From Bacteroidota bacterium (GTDB lineage Bacteria > Bacteroidota > Bacteroidia > Bacteroidales > JAAYUG01), in assembly GCA_021812865.1 (NCBI GenBank), contig JAKAMP010000095.1, forward strand, positions 1 to 8,406: a stretch of 8,406 bases of DNA, given 5' to 3'. Each line of letters opens with the position of its first letter. Within the stretch, counting starts at the first letter, position 1. A program made the position numbers and the translations under genes. Below, piece after piece: positions 1 through 7,084 of the stretch. A model generated the notes under the pieces. It had not been told where the DNA came from, did not search any database, and worked only from the letters and a program-made list of their open reading frames with translations.

Positions 1-1157
1 AAAACCATGAACGAATGACCAATGAACAATACCAGAAATATTTCGACGAATTTGACCCGGATTTGTACAATCCACGCGAGTGGGCAAAAATGGCCAGGGC
101 AGCCGGGATGAAGTATGCCGTGATCACTACCAAGCACCATGAGGGCTTCTGCCTGTTCGATTCAAAATTCACCGACTATAAAGCAACCAATACACCCATT
201 CACAAAGACCTGATCAAGGAATGGGTGGAAGCCTTCAGGGCTGAAGGGCTGAAGGTTGGATTCTATTATTCGCTGCTCGACTGGCATCACCCGGATTATA
301 CCATTGATGCGTGCCACCCGCAGCGGGCTTCAACCGATGCCGAATATGCCGCCCTCAACAAGGGGAAAAATATGGACAACTACCGGAAATATCTCAAAGA
401 CCAGGTGCGCGAACTTCTCACCAATTACGGAAAGATCGACATCATTTGGCTCGATTTTTCTTTCCCCGGAAAAAATGGGAAGGGACATGAGGACTGGGAC
501 TCTGAAAACCTCCTGAAAATGATACGTACCCTGCAGCCGGGCATCATTGTGGACGACAGGCTTGACCTGATGGATGAGCCTGGTGGTTGGGATTTCAGAA
601 CTCCCGAGCAGTACAAGCCACGTGAATGGGTTACCTATAAAGGACAGCGTGTTCCCTGGGAAACCTGCCAGACGTTTTCCGGTTCCTGGGGCTATTATCG
701 TGATGAAACTTCATGGAAAGACACCAAACAGTTGCTGGAGCTGCTCATCGAAACGGTTAGTAAGGGCGGTAACCTGATCCTGAATGTGGGTCCCACCGCC
801 CGCGGAACATTCGACTACAGGGCACAGGACCGGCTTAAAGCCATGGGTGAATGGATGGACGTTAACAGCCGCTCGATCTATGGCTGCACCCAGGCGCCTG
901 CGGAATTCAAAGTCCCTGCCAATACCCTGCTTACGTATAATGAGAAAACAAAAAGACTGTATATCCACCTTCTGACTTACCCCATGGGATCATTGTATCT
1001 CGAAGGCTTTGGCGGTAAGGTAAAATATGCACAGTTCCTGCATGATGCTTCGGAAATCATCATGAGTCCCGAAAACAACGGCAAAGACCTTAACCTGTCA
1101 CTCCCGATCCTGAAGCCCCACGTGGAAATCCCCGTGATCGAACTGATGCTGAACTGA
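1..1157 (+). CDS. Alpha-L-fucosidase, GH29 family (5' end outside window)
   Basis: Glycoside hydrolase that removes terminal alpha-L-fucose from glycans, with retaining chemistry. The frame is open to the left edge: codons before the ATG at 15 read N-H-E-R with no stop, and the GH29 N-terminal barrel strands are missing, so the ATG at 15 is probably an internal Met. Counting from it, I see the substrate-pocket motif KHHEGF (40-45), FYYSLLDWHHPDY (83-95), the nucleophile-strand motif IDIIWLDF with the likely nucleophile Asp147, the conserved WETCQTFSGSWGY (215-227), and GGNLILNVGPTARG (251-264), which is typical of the barrel end. A short beta-rich C-terminal domain follows to residue 380. The N-terminus is not visible, so export cannot be judged. 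No SusC/D or other polysaccharide-utilisation gene lies downstream; partners, if any, would be upstream. A hairpin terminator follows the stop codon. The family call is firm; the linkage specificity is unknown. Confidence 0.95.
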   Translation, partial: NHERMTNEQYQKYFDEFDPDLYNPREWAKMARAAGMKYAVITTKHHEGFCLFDSKFTDYKATNTPIHKDLIKEWVEAFRAEGLKVGFYYSLLDWHHPDYTIDACHPQRASTDAEYAALNKGKNMDNYRKYLKDQVRELLTNYGKIDIIWLDFSFPGKNGKGHEDWDSENLLKMIRTLQPGIIVDDRLDLMDEPGGWDFRTPEQYKPREWVTYKGQRVPWETCQTFSGSWGYYRDETSWKDTKQLLELLIETVSKGGNLILNVGPTARGTFDYRAQDRLKAMGEWMDVNSRSIYGCTQAPAEFKVPANTLLTYNEKTKRLYIHLLTYPMGSLYLEGFGGKVKYAQFLHDASEIIMSPENNGKDLNLSLPILKPHVEIPVIELMLN

Positions 1158-1174
1158 TTTACTGCTTACTATAT

Positions 1175-1231
1175 CCATACAGGTTTGTGCAGAGAACAAT
1201 GATTTGTTCAGCAAACCTGTATGGGTTTTTT
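1175..1231 (+). terminator. Rho-independent terminator of the fucosidase gene
   Basis: A perfect 13-bp inverted repeat, CCATACAGGTTTG (1175-1187) and CAAACCTGTATGG (1212-1224), is followed by G and six T (1226-1231). The 24-nt loop contains a second 6-bp stem, GAACAA (1194-1199) with TTGTTC (1204-1209) around TGAT, so the RNA would form a long, internally interrupted hairpin. It starts 17 nt after the fucosidase stop. The other strand has no T-run after the stem, so it probably serves only the + strand gene. Confidence 0.9.
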
Positions 1232-1233
1232 AC

Positions 1234-1296
1234 CCGAAAACTTAAACCCGAAACACCAAATTTCAAACTTCAAACTTGAAACCTTAAACTCTAAAC
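1234..1296. repeat. Nine in-register 7-nt degenerate repeats (consensus NYNAAAC)
   Basis: Reading in steps of seven from 1234 gives nine units without a slip. Every unit has AAA at positions 4-6 and a pyrimidine at position 2, and seven of nine end in C. Units at 1262 and 1269 are identical (TTCAAAC), as are those at 1241 and 1283 (CTTAAAC). The array fills most of the spacer between the fucosidase terminator and the end of the class A-like gene, and contains no ORF. Its function is unknown. It resembles degenerate short tandem repeats found in bacterial spacers. It would be read as GTTTNRN in the 3' tail of the - strand gene. Confidence 0.8.
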
Positions 1297-1305
1297 ACTT
1301 TTCAT

Positions 1306-2241
1306 TTAAGGCAAATAATCCACCTTCTGTGCGCCCGGTTTCCATCCGTAATCCGGTTCAAAATAGTTCCACAGCAGGGATGAGATTCTCCTGATAAGCA
1401 CATATCCCTCATTGTTCCTTGTCCAGCTCGTATCCTGCTGGTTTTTTGTGATCACACAGAACACATAATCCCCGTGCGGGGCATTCACCAGAACGGTTTC
1501 TGAACGCGATTGGTCAACGGCTCCCTGCTTCGACGCTACCTGCACATAAGGTGGTATCTGCGACAGGGCTTCCCCGTTCCAGTATATTCTTGTCAGGTGG
1601 CGATAGATGGCCTCGCTTGCAGCCGGACTGATCACTTCTCCATTCCTGATTTTTAAAAATAGGCTGGCCATTTCCCTCGGTGTGGTCTGTCCCCAGCCAT
1701 ATTCGGCATAGGCTTCCTGCCTTCCATTTACCCTTGAATTCACCCGGGTGGAAACAAATCCTTCCCCGGCCAGCCAATTATTGATGGCATTACCCGATCC
1801 CGCCAGTTCCTGCAGGTATATGCTGGCATGGTTATCACTGAAAGTGATCATGTGGGTCATCAACTGTCGTATGGAAATATCTTCCCCAGGGGCAAACCGG
1901 CCGAGTGCATCTTCCCCTTTCCAGGGATAATGAAGGGAATCGGCGTAAAACTTCACGGTACTATCGGGATGAAGCGCGCCGGTATATATTTTTCCCCAGA
2001 GAGTGCATAGGATCGGAACCTTGATCATACTGGCTGTAGGGAAGAGGGTATCCATATTTATCCCGGCCTGCAGTCCGGTGCGCGGATAATACACATATAC
2101 GCCGGCTGTGCCATGAAAACCCTGCAGCGTGCTTTCAAGCATGGACTGGAGTTTCTTCTGATCCGGCTGCTGCCTGCAGGCATTGAACGTAAGGACTGAT
2201 AAAAGGATTACCGGTAGCAGCATAAGGTTCCGTGATTTCAT
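1306..2241 (-). CDS. Class A beta-lactamase-fold serine hydrolase, putative lipoprotein
   Basis: 311-residue penicillin-recognising enzyme fold, close in length to class A beta-lactamases. The N-terminus MKSRNLMLLPVILLSVLTFNAC has a basic start, a hydrophobic stretch and Cys22 in a loose lipobox, so it is probably an envelope lipoprotein. The catalytic SxxK is Ser71-Met-Ile-Lys74. The SDN loop is Ser135-Asp-Asn137, and the KTG position is Lys238-Gln-Gly240. These spacings are close to class A (70/130/234). The motif GWGQTTPREMA (182-192) matches the class A TTP..MA segment after the omega loop. However, the RxExxLN segment that would carry Glu166 reads as an Arg/Asn-rich stretch near 166-174 with no obvious Glu. 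This makes an efficient beta-lactamase less likely and favours a related hydrolase or a penicillin-binding function. It is transcribed divergently from the thioredoxin-fold gene. The start is chosen because the signal begins there; no Shine-Dalgarno is seen. Confidence 0.85.
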   Translation of the reverse strand: MKSRNLMLLPVILLSVLTFNACRQQPDQKKLQSMLESTLQGFHGTAGVYVYYPRTGLQAGINMDTLFPTASMIKVPILCTLWGKIYTGALHPDSTVKFYADSLHYPWKGEDALGRFAPGEDISIRQLMTHMITFSDNHASIYLQELAGSGNAINNWLAGEGFVSTRVNSRVNGRQEAYAEYGWGQTTPREMASLFLKIRNGEVISPAASEAIYRHLTRIYWNGEALSQIPPYVQVASKQGAVDQSRSETVLVNAPHGDYVFCVITKNQQDTSWTRNNEGYVLIRRISSLLWNYFEPDYGWKPGAQKVDYLP

Positions 2242-2387
2242 AATGATGATGAATTAGGAGGTTGAATGTTCGGTAAAAATACACGAAGCAGGTAAAAATA
2301 GAAATTTACACGGTCTCTTCAAAACTGTATTTTTCAACTATCTTTAATTCTGTAATGGCTTCGTGCAAATTCTTTCATCCTGATTTT
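2242..2387. promoter_or_regulatory. Divergent promoter region between serine hydrolase and redoxin genes
   Basis: This AT-rich spacer separates two divergent genes and must hold both promoters. On + there is TATCTTTA (2339-2346), one base from the Bacteroidota -7 consensus TAnnTTTG; no good -33 TTG is placed upstream. It lies about 40 nt before the ATG at 2388, which suits that start better than the ATG at 2355. On - there are two copies of TATTTTTACC (see the repeat entry) that also resemble -7 elements. Assignment is by pattern only. Confidence 0.35.
2272..2300 (-). repeat. Two exact 10-bp direct repeats upstream of the class A-like gene
   Basis: GGTAAAAATA occurs at 2272-2281 and again at 2291-2300, start to start 19 bp, close to two helical turns. 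On the - strand each reads TATTTTTACC, and the nearer copy ends 30 bp before the start codon at 2241. Such phased repeats could be an operator or two overlapping -7 elements (TAnnTTTG-like, with A in place of the last G). No regulator gene is adjacent. Confidence 0.45.
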
Positions 2388-3512
2388 ATGAAAAAGATGA
2401 TATCTCTGATTTTTGCCATTTTTCTGATTATTACCCTGCAAGCCCAGGAGCAGCATCACCCCGATCCTGTTACCCTTGCCATTGGCTCCCCTGCACCTGA
2501 TTTTAACCTGAAAGGAACTGACGGCCGGATGCATTCCCTGGGCGATTATGCCTCTTCCCCCTTGCTGGTGGTGATCTTCAGCGCCAACCATTGCCCCACT
2601 GCCCAGGCATATGAAGACCGGATCAAGGATATCGCCAGCGATTATAAAAGCAAAGGCGTACAGGTTGTTGTGATCTCTTCGAACAGCGCTCAGGCGCTGA
2701 ACCTGTCCGAAATGGGGTATACCGACCTGGGCGACAGCTTCGATGAGATGGTGATCAGGGCAAAGGATAAAGGCTTTAATTTTCCCTATCTCTATGATGG
2801 CGACAATCAGAAAGTGGCCCTCCAATACGGACCGGTAGCCACCCCTCATGCCTTCGTATTTGATCGCGACCGGTTATTGCGCTATTGCGGTCGCATTGAT
2901 CATTCCGAGAAACCGGGAACCGGTCATGGGGAGGACCTTCGCCTGGCGATAGACCAGGCACTCGCAGGAAAACAACCTGATCCTGCCGTGACCAAGGTGT
3001 TTGGGTGTTCCATCAAATGGTCATGGAAAAGCGCCTATACCGAAAAATTATATAGGGACTGGGCAGCGCTGCCTGTAACCCTGGATAGTATTGGTCCCGA
3101 CAGCGTAAAATACCTTCTGCAGAATCACTCGGGGAAACTTCGTCTCATCAACGTATGGGCTACCTGGTGCGGTCCTTGCGTGAACGAATTCCCCGATTTT
3201 ATTACCATTGACCGTATGTACCGGGGGCGCGATTTTGAGTTCATCTCCATCAGCGCAGATAAGCTTTCAAAAAAGAACAAGGTGCTTGGATTCCTGAAAG
3301 CCCACCAGGCATCAAACAAAAATTATATTTTCAGCCGGGATAATGTTTACGAACTGATCGAAGCCATCGATCCCAATTGGCAGGGCGCATTGCCTTATAC
3401 CGTTCTGGTTGAACCGGGAGGGAAAATCGTATATGGACAACAGGGACCAATCGATCCGCTGCAGCTTAAAAAACGGATTGTTGAAAACCACCTGCTGGGA
3501 AGAACCTATTAA
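2388..3512 (+). CDS. Exported double thioredoxin-fold protein (PRX-like domain plus TlpA-like domain)
   Basis: 374-residue periplasmic redox protein with two thioredoxin folds. I chose the ATG at 2388 because MKKMISLIFAIFLIITLQAQ is a good Sec signal peptide; the upstream ATG at 2355 would add 11 residues before it. Domain 1 (about 32-210) is of the PRX-like type: GSPAPDFNL, then Cys69-Pro-Thr-Ala, FPYLYD, the cis-Pro segment VATP (Pro163), YCGRID, and the terminal GCSIKW (Cys207). It has one Cys where thioredoxins have CxxC, so a peroxidase-like or partner-dependent thiol reaction is possible. Domain 2 (about 235-370) is TlpA/ResA-like with WATWCGPC (Cys261, Cys264) and cis-Pro336 in ALPYTV, typical of disulfide reductases in the periplasm. 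A role in thiol or cytochrome c maturation chemistry is inference only. It converges with the class C-like gene. Confidence 0.88.
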   Translation: MKKMISLIFAIFLIITLQAQEQHHPDPVTLAIGSPAPDFNLKGTDGRMHSLGDYASSPLLVVIFSANHCPTAQAYEDRIKDIASDYKSKGVQVVVISSNSAQALNLSEMGYTDLGDSFDEMVIRAKDKGFNFPYLYDGDNQKVALQYGPVATPHAFVFDRDRLLRYCGRIDHSEKPGTGHGEDLRLAIDQALAGKQPDPAVTKVFGCSIKWSWKSAYTEKLYRDWAALPVTLDSIGPDSVKYLLQNHSGKLRLINVWATWCGPCVNEFPDFITIDRMYRGRDFEFISISADKLSKKNKVLGFLKAHQASNKNYIFSRDNVYELIEAIDPNWQGALPYTVLVEPGGKIVYGQQGPIDPLQLKKRIVENHLLGRTY

Positions 3513-3596
3513 TACCCATTCCTGGTATTCCTGAATTCCCTGATAAAAGCGCCGGCCAACGGATAATTTGTTAAGGCCCGGTTGTATGAGGATTCT
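3513..3596. other. Convergent intergenic spacer with short repeats
   Basis: The 84-bp gap between the two stop codons holds three imperfect tandem copies of ATTCCTG (3518-3524, 3527-3533) and ATTCCCTG (3535-3542). Further on is an imperfect GC-rich inverted repeat (CCGGCC near 3552 with GGCCCGG near 3576). Neither is followed by a clear T-run, so no terminator is called for either gene. Confidence 0.4.
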
Positions 3597-5129
3597 TTAT
3601 TTTCGCACAAAACGGTATCCCATCCTGTCAATCCCCCCATTCACGTAAATGGTAATCGCCTTTGCTTTTCTTTTACCAGTTATGAATTCAAGGGTTTTCA
3701 TGCCGTATTCCGGGTCACTGTAGGTACACAGGAACCTGTTTCCGCCCATGGGCTGCAGAATGGCCGTGAGCCGCGGATGATGCTCGAATGTTACTTTAAG
3801 CTCATCCCCGTTTCTGGAAATGTAAAGCCTGCCATAGGCTTCATTTGTATATGTTCCACAGTATGCCTTCAGCAGAAGGGCAGGAGAGGGGCGCTTGCTG
3901 GTTGAATCCCTCCATGATGCGATCTGTTCCTTGCCGGCCAGCTCTGATTTCTTTTCCTCTGCAAGGTAATAGTCACTGTAATTGTGATAGGGCAATCCCA
4001 GGTAGGCATCTATGATCTGCCATTTCAGGGCTTCGTATAACGAGTTCCGGTCACTGTTGGTTAGAACGATTATCCCAAGCTGTTCCTCCGGAAGGAAGGT
4101 AATGGATGAAAGAAATCCGTTCACCGCGCCTGCATGACCAATCACCATCCGTCCGTCATAATCGCTGAGCCTCAGACCAAGTCCATATAAGGCGAAATGG
4201 GTGGGATTGCCGAATGGATTCCGGGTCATCCCAACAACCATCTGCGGCTGCCTGGTCCTTGCCATAACCTTCCAGGGAAGAACCTGTTCCCCTTTGTAGC
4301 GTCCGCTATCGAGCTGACACATCACCCAGTGGCTAAGGTCGTTTACCGATGAGCCTATGCTTCCCGCTGCCTTCAGATTATCGATCAGGCCAGTTGGGGT
4401 TTCAACCAGCGAATCGCCATCCATGGTATACGCCTTGCTGGTATTGCTCTGTTTGGCAAAATTATCCGAAAGGGCTTGCGTTCGTGTCATTTCCAGGGGA
4501 GTGAAAATCCTGGCACTGACAAAATCTTCCCAGGGCATTCCGCTGATCTGAGGAATGCATTCTCCGGCTATTTCAAATCCTGCATTGGTATAACCGTATT
4601 TCGCTCTGAATCCGTAAACGGGGGTAAGTAACCCGAATTTTTGAATCACCTCTTTTGAACTGAGTCCTGAAGTCCAGTACATGAAGTCGCCCTGGTAGGT
4701 TTCCAGTCCCATGCGATGGCAAAGAATATCGGTAAGGTTCATTTCCTTCGAAACCCATGGATCTTTCACCCTGAATCCGGGAAGCCAGCGCTGCACCTTG
4801 TCATTCAACGAACATTTTCTTTCATATTCCAGCAGGGCCATGGATGTGCCGGTAAAAGCCTTTGTATTCGATCCGATCATAAATAAAGTATTCTCATCCA
4901 CCGGGTCGTTCTGCCCAACGGTTTTGGTGCCATATCCCTTCATCACAGTAATTTTCCCGTCTTTAATAATACATACAGCCAATCCCGGAAGGTTCCAGTC
5001 CTGCATCGACCGGTTGATGTATATGTCTAGACTGTCCATGATGAAGGGTGGCATTTGCGATGTTTCCTGTGCATGAATGCCAATATGAATAAGCATTGCA
5101 GCGGACAGAACTGAAAAAAATACTTTCAT
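3597..5129 (-). CDS. Class C beta-lactamase/PBP4*-type serine hydrolase with DUF3471-like tail
   Basis: 510-residue exported serine hydrolase of the PF00144 beta-lactamase family. The Sec signal is MKVFFSVLSAAMLIHIGIHAQ. Domain 1 (about 28-375) has the SxxK motif Ser87-Asn-Thr-Lys90 in MIGSNTKAFT, the YxN motif Tyr180-Thr-Asn182 in GYTNAGFEIAGE, and the third-box equivalent His332-Ala-Gly334 in GHAGAVNGF. HxG in place of KTG is usual for esterase, D-aminopeptidase and EstB-like relatives and is not typical of true AmpC enzymes. Domain 2 (about 378-510), starting near YHNYSDYYLAEE and containing YCGTYTNEAYG, resembles the DUF3471 lipocalin-like tail found on many of these proteins. The combined length fits that two-domain class. 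It probably cleaves or transfers small peptides or esters in the periplasm; the substrate cannot be read from sequence. Its 342-bp upstream spacer suggests its own promoter, separate from the cytochrome gene. Confidence 0.9.
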   Translation of the reverse strand: MKVFFSVLSAAMLIHIGIHAQETSQMPPFIMDSLDIYINRSMQDWNLPGLAVCIIKDGKITVMKGYGTKTVGQNDPVDENTLFMIGSNTKAFTGTSMALLEYERKCSLNDKVQRWLPGFRVKDPWVSKEMNLTDILCHRMGLETYQGDFMYWTSGLSSKEVIQKFGLLTPVYGFRAKYGYTNAGFEIAGECIPQISGMPWEDFVSARIFTPLEMTRTQALSDNFAKQSNTSKAYTMDGDSLVETPTGLIDNLKAAGSIGSSVNDLSHWVMCQLDSGRYKGEQVLPWKVMARTRQPQMVVGMTRNPFGNPTHFALYGLGLRLSDYDGRMVIGHAGAVNGFLSSITFLPEEQLGIIVLTNSDRNSLYEALKWQIIDAYLGLPYHNYSDYYLAEEKKSELAGKEQIASWRDSTSKRPSPALLLKAYCGTYTNEAYGRLYISRNGDELKVTFEHHPRLTAILQPMGGNRFLCTYSDPEYGMKTLEFITGKRKAKAITIYVNGGIDRMGYRFVRK

Positions 5130-5471
5130 GGCGTTTTGTTATATAAATAATGAATGATTTCGCATTTGAATCGCCCTTGTCTGGCAAATACGAACATCTT
5201 GATATCCGATCATAAACATGGGGATTCCATCATATCTTCCCATCCAAATTTATTGGGATGAAACGAACATGTTTGCGAATAAACACAAACACCAATGAAC
5301 CGAGTTTACTAGCTCGGCGAAGCCAAAATAGCAAACATGGAGTTCCATCTGACCATTAACTAATAAATATTTACGGATGAAAGTAATGAAAAACGGGAGA
5401 ACCTTGTCCTCCCGTTGATAATTAATGTTTATGAAAAAGTCCTACCCCCTGGGATTGAACATGTCGGCCGG
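5130..5471. other. 342-bp intergenic region with dyads and imperfect repeats, no gene
   Basis: No credible ORF or RNA gene is seen. From left to right: the upstream region of the class C-like gene (- strand start at 5129); an imperfect direct repeat, AAACATGGGGATTCCATC (5214-5231) and AAACATGGAGTTCCATC (5333-5349); an 8-bp palindrome AACATGTT near 5266; a hairpin CCGAG/CTCGG (5300-5317) with a 4-nt loop and one G-T pair; and the terminator of the cytochrome gene (5388-5416). The second repeat copy contains a compact dyad ATGGA-GT-TCCAT. These could be operators for the class C-like gene, but nothing identifies a regulator. Confidence 0.5.
5388..5416 (-). terminator. Rho-independent terminator of the heptaheme cytochrome gene
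   Basis: AACGGGAG (5392-5399) pairs with CTCCCGTT (5409-5416) across a 9-nt loop that can pair further with one mismatch. Read on the - strand, the stem runs into TTTT, then CATTACTTT. It lies about 56 bp after the cytochrome stop codon and separates that gene from the class C-like gene. Confidence 0.75.
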
Positions 5472-6965
5472 TTATAAATCGCGATGGCATTCAGTGCATT
5501 TATAATCTTTCCAGTCTGTTCCAATGTCTATGGGATGCTCAAATTCAAGCGTTGAATTGATGTTGGCAAATTTCATTTTATTGGAGGGACCTTCAGCAAT
5601 AATGGTATGGCATAGATCACAGTCCTTCGATATGGTTTCCCCTTTTTCGGTTTTATGTGTACCCGAATGACAACGGAAACAACCATCGGATTCCATATGG
5701 CCAATATGGTTCAGGTAACTGGCATAGGTTACATGCATTTCAGGGAATGCGTTCAGTTTGAATTCATTCTGAATGCCTGTGATTGCCTTGTCGATCAGGG
5801 TTTTGCTGCTGGCATAGATAGCTGGATGCACCACTTTGTAATAACGGTTGATGGAATCGCGGATAAACATCAGGGCCGAATCTGTATTGGTGAAAGGCAA
5901 CTTCAGGATTTTCATGGCTACCTTTTTAATGAAGGGCAATTCCTGAGGAATTTCGCCCGAAGTTAGCGCTGCATCCAGATAGGTTACCGGACTCTTATAG
6001 GAATGGGAAGGCCGGTTATGACAATCCATACAGTCCATGGTTCTTGTTTCAAGACTGTCCATGGCGCCCTTTCCGAGCGGATTTTCCGTATCCTGGAATA
6101 TCTTCACTTCTTTTGTCTTCAGGTTGGTATATTTTACATAAGGAATGGTTTCCCTGTCATTGGTTGAGGCTATATATTCAATCTTTACATCGGGATTGAT
6201 ATGCCAGTGAATGCCTTCTGTGAGTCCCATGGAACTGTATGCCGGACCGGTTTTCATTACGATAGAAATGTTATATTCACTGTTTGCCGAATCGGTGAGG
6301 TAATTTCTTTCGTTACGGAGAGAACGGGCATAAAATTTTTGCGGCCAGTGGCATCTTTCGCAGGTTTCCCTTGCAGGGCGCAGATTCTTGATGGGAGTAG
6401 GAATGGGCCTTGGATATACATTGAAGGCAACCGCATATACCTGGTACAAACCGGAGAGTTTCGATTTCACATACCAGTCGGCGCCTTCGCCCACATGGCA
6501 TTCCACACATTTAACCCGTGCATGGGGAGAATGAAGGTAGGTGACATATTCAGGCTTCATCACTTCATGACACAATTTTCCGCAAAATGAAACCGACTCG
6601 GTATAGCGGAATGCCTGGTAGCTTCCCATGGCTGAAACGATCAGGAAAAGCAAGGCGCTGGCAGAAACAATGACAATTCTTCTTCTGTGCCGGGGCTGGT
6701 TCATATCCAAAACAGGCCAGTGCGGCATTCCTGTTTCAGCTACCGCGTGCTTCTTTCTGGTAACAATCATCCCGATGATGGCGAGCAGGATTCCAACAAT
6801 CAGCACAGCCGGCAATACAATGTAAATATAAAGTCCCAGATACGCACTGCTGGCGCCTACAGTGAGTGAAATAATGAATAGTACCAGTATCAGCAGCGCA
6901 CAATTAATGGCAATGACTAATCCCAGCAAACTTATCCAGTTGTAAATCGACTTTGGAATTTTCAT
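5472..6965 (-). CDS. Membrane-anchored seven-heme NapC/NirT-type cytochrome c
   Basis: 497-residue multiheme cytochrome of the NapC/NirT/NrfH type, which passes electrons from the quinol pool to periplasmic reductases or other carriers. The N-terminus has three predicted membrane segments (about 11-35, 44-68, 97-113), more than the single anchor of classical NapC. Heme-binding motifs follow: an unusual CX3CH (Cys128-Gly-Lys-Leu-Cys132-His133) with Met136 in EVMKPEY, then CVECH (153-157), CERCH (202-206), CMDCH (312-316), CFRCH (429-433), CDLCH (449-453) and CTECH (490-494), the last only three residues from the C-terminus. SPHARVKCVECHVGEGADW and PRPIPTPIKNLRPARETCE are the strongly conserved core around hemes 2 and 3. 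Hemes 1-3 form the NapC-like part; the long segment 210-425 with one heme and the C-terminal three-heme cluster set it apart from four-heme NapC. No reductase gene adjoins it, so the acceptor is unknown. It is preceded by a long structured leader and followed by a terminator, so it is probably monocistronic. Confidence 0.92.
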   Translation of the reverse strand: MKIPKSIYNWISLLGLVIAINCALLILVLFIISLTVGASSAYLGLYIYIVLPAVLIVGILLAIIGMIVTRKKHAVAETGMPHWPVLDMNQPRHRRRIVIVSASALLFLIVSAMGSYQAFRYTESVSFCGKLCHEVMKPEYVTYLHSPHARVKCVECHVGEGADWYVKSKLSGLYQVYAVAFNVYPRPIPTPIKNLRPARETCERCHWPQKFYARSLRNERNYLTDSANSEYNISIVMKTGPAYSSMGLTEGIHWHINPDVKIEYIASTNDRETIPYVKYTNLKTKEVKIFQDTENPLGKGAMDSLETRTMDCMDCHNRPSHSYKSPVTYLDAALTSGEIPQELPFIKKVAMKILKLPFTNTDSALMFIRDSINRYYKVVHPAIYASSKTLIDKAITGIQNEFKLNAFPEMHVTYASYLNHIGHMESDGCFRCHSGTHKTEKGETISKDCDLCHTIIAEGPSNKMKFANINSTLEFEHPIDIGTDWKDYKCTECHRDL

Positions 6966-7053
6966 AATTCTGCTTTTGTTTTTGAAGTTTGTCCTACATC
7001 TTTTTGATTATCTTACCTGAAATAATTTGAGCAATCTTGCGGCGGGTCAGAAT

Positions 7054-7071
7054 ATACAACCCCTTTTGTAT
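7054..7071. promoter_or_regulatory. Operator-like inverted repeat upstream of the cytochrome gene
   Basis: A perfect 6-6-6 dyad, ATACAA-CCCCTT-TTGTAT, sits about 90 bp before the cytochrome start codon. It has no T-run and is too weak to be a terminator. It may be a protein-binding site or a leader RNA hairpin. It does not match the TTGAT-N4-ATCAA pattern of FNR sites. Confidence 0.35.
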
Positions 7072-7084
7072 CAATATGCCGATT

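Noticed and set aside
15..17. ATG at 15 as the true start of the fucosidase
   Set aside because: The first barrel strands of GH29 would be missing and the frame is open to the left edge, so the gene is cut by the window.
1234..1296. Heptad array as a CRISPR remnant
   Set aside because: Units are 7 nt with no spacers or repeats of CRISPR length, and no cas gene is present.
2334..2849. A 171-residue - strand ORF opposite the thioredoxin-fold gene
   Set aside because: It lies wholly antisense to a well-supported gene with clear family motifs; its protein shows no domain pattern.
6201..6590. A 129-residue + strand ORF opposite the cytochrome gene
   Set aside because: Antisense shadow of the heme-motif-bearing frame.
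7000..7020. Possible FNR/CRP-type site near TTGATTATCTTACC in front of the cytochrome gene
   Set aside because: Only the left half matches TTGAT; the right half ATCAA is missing.
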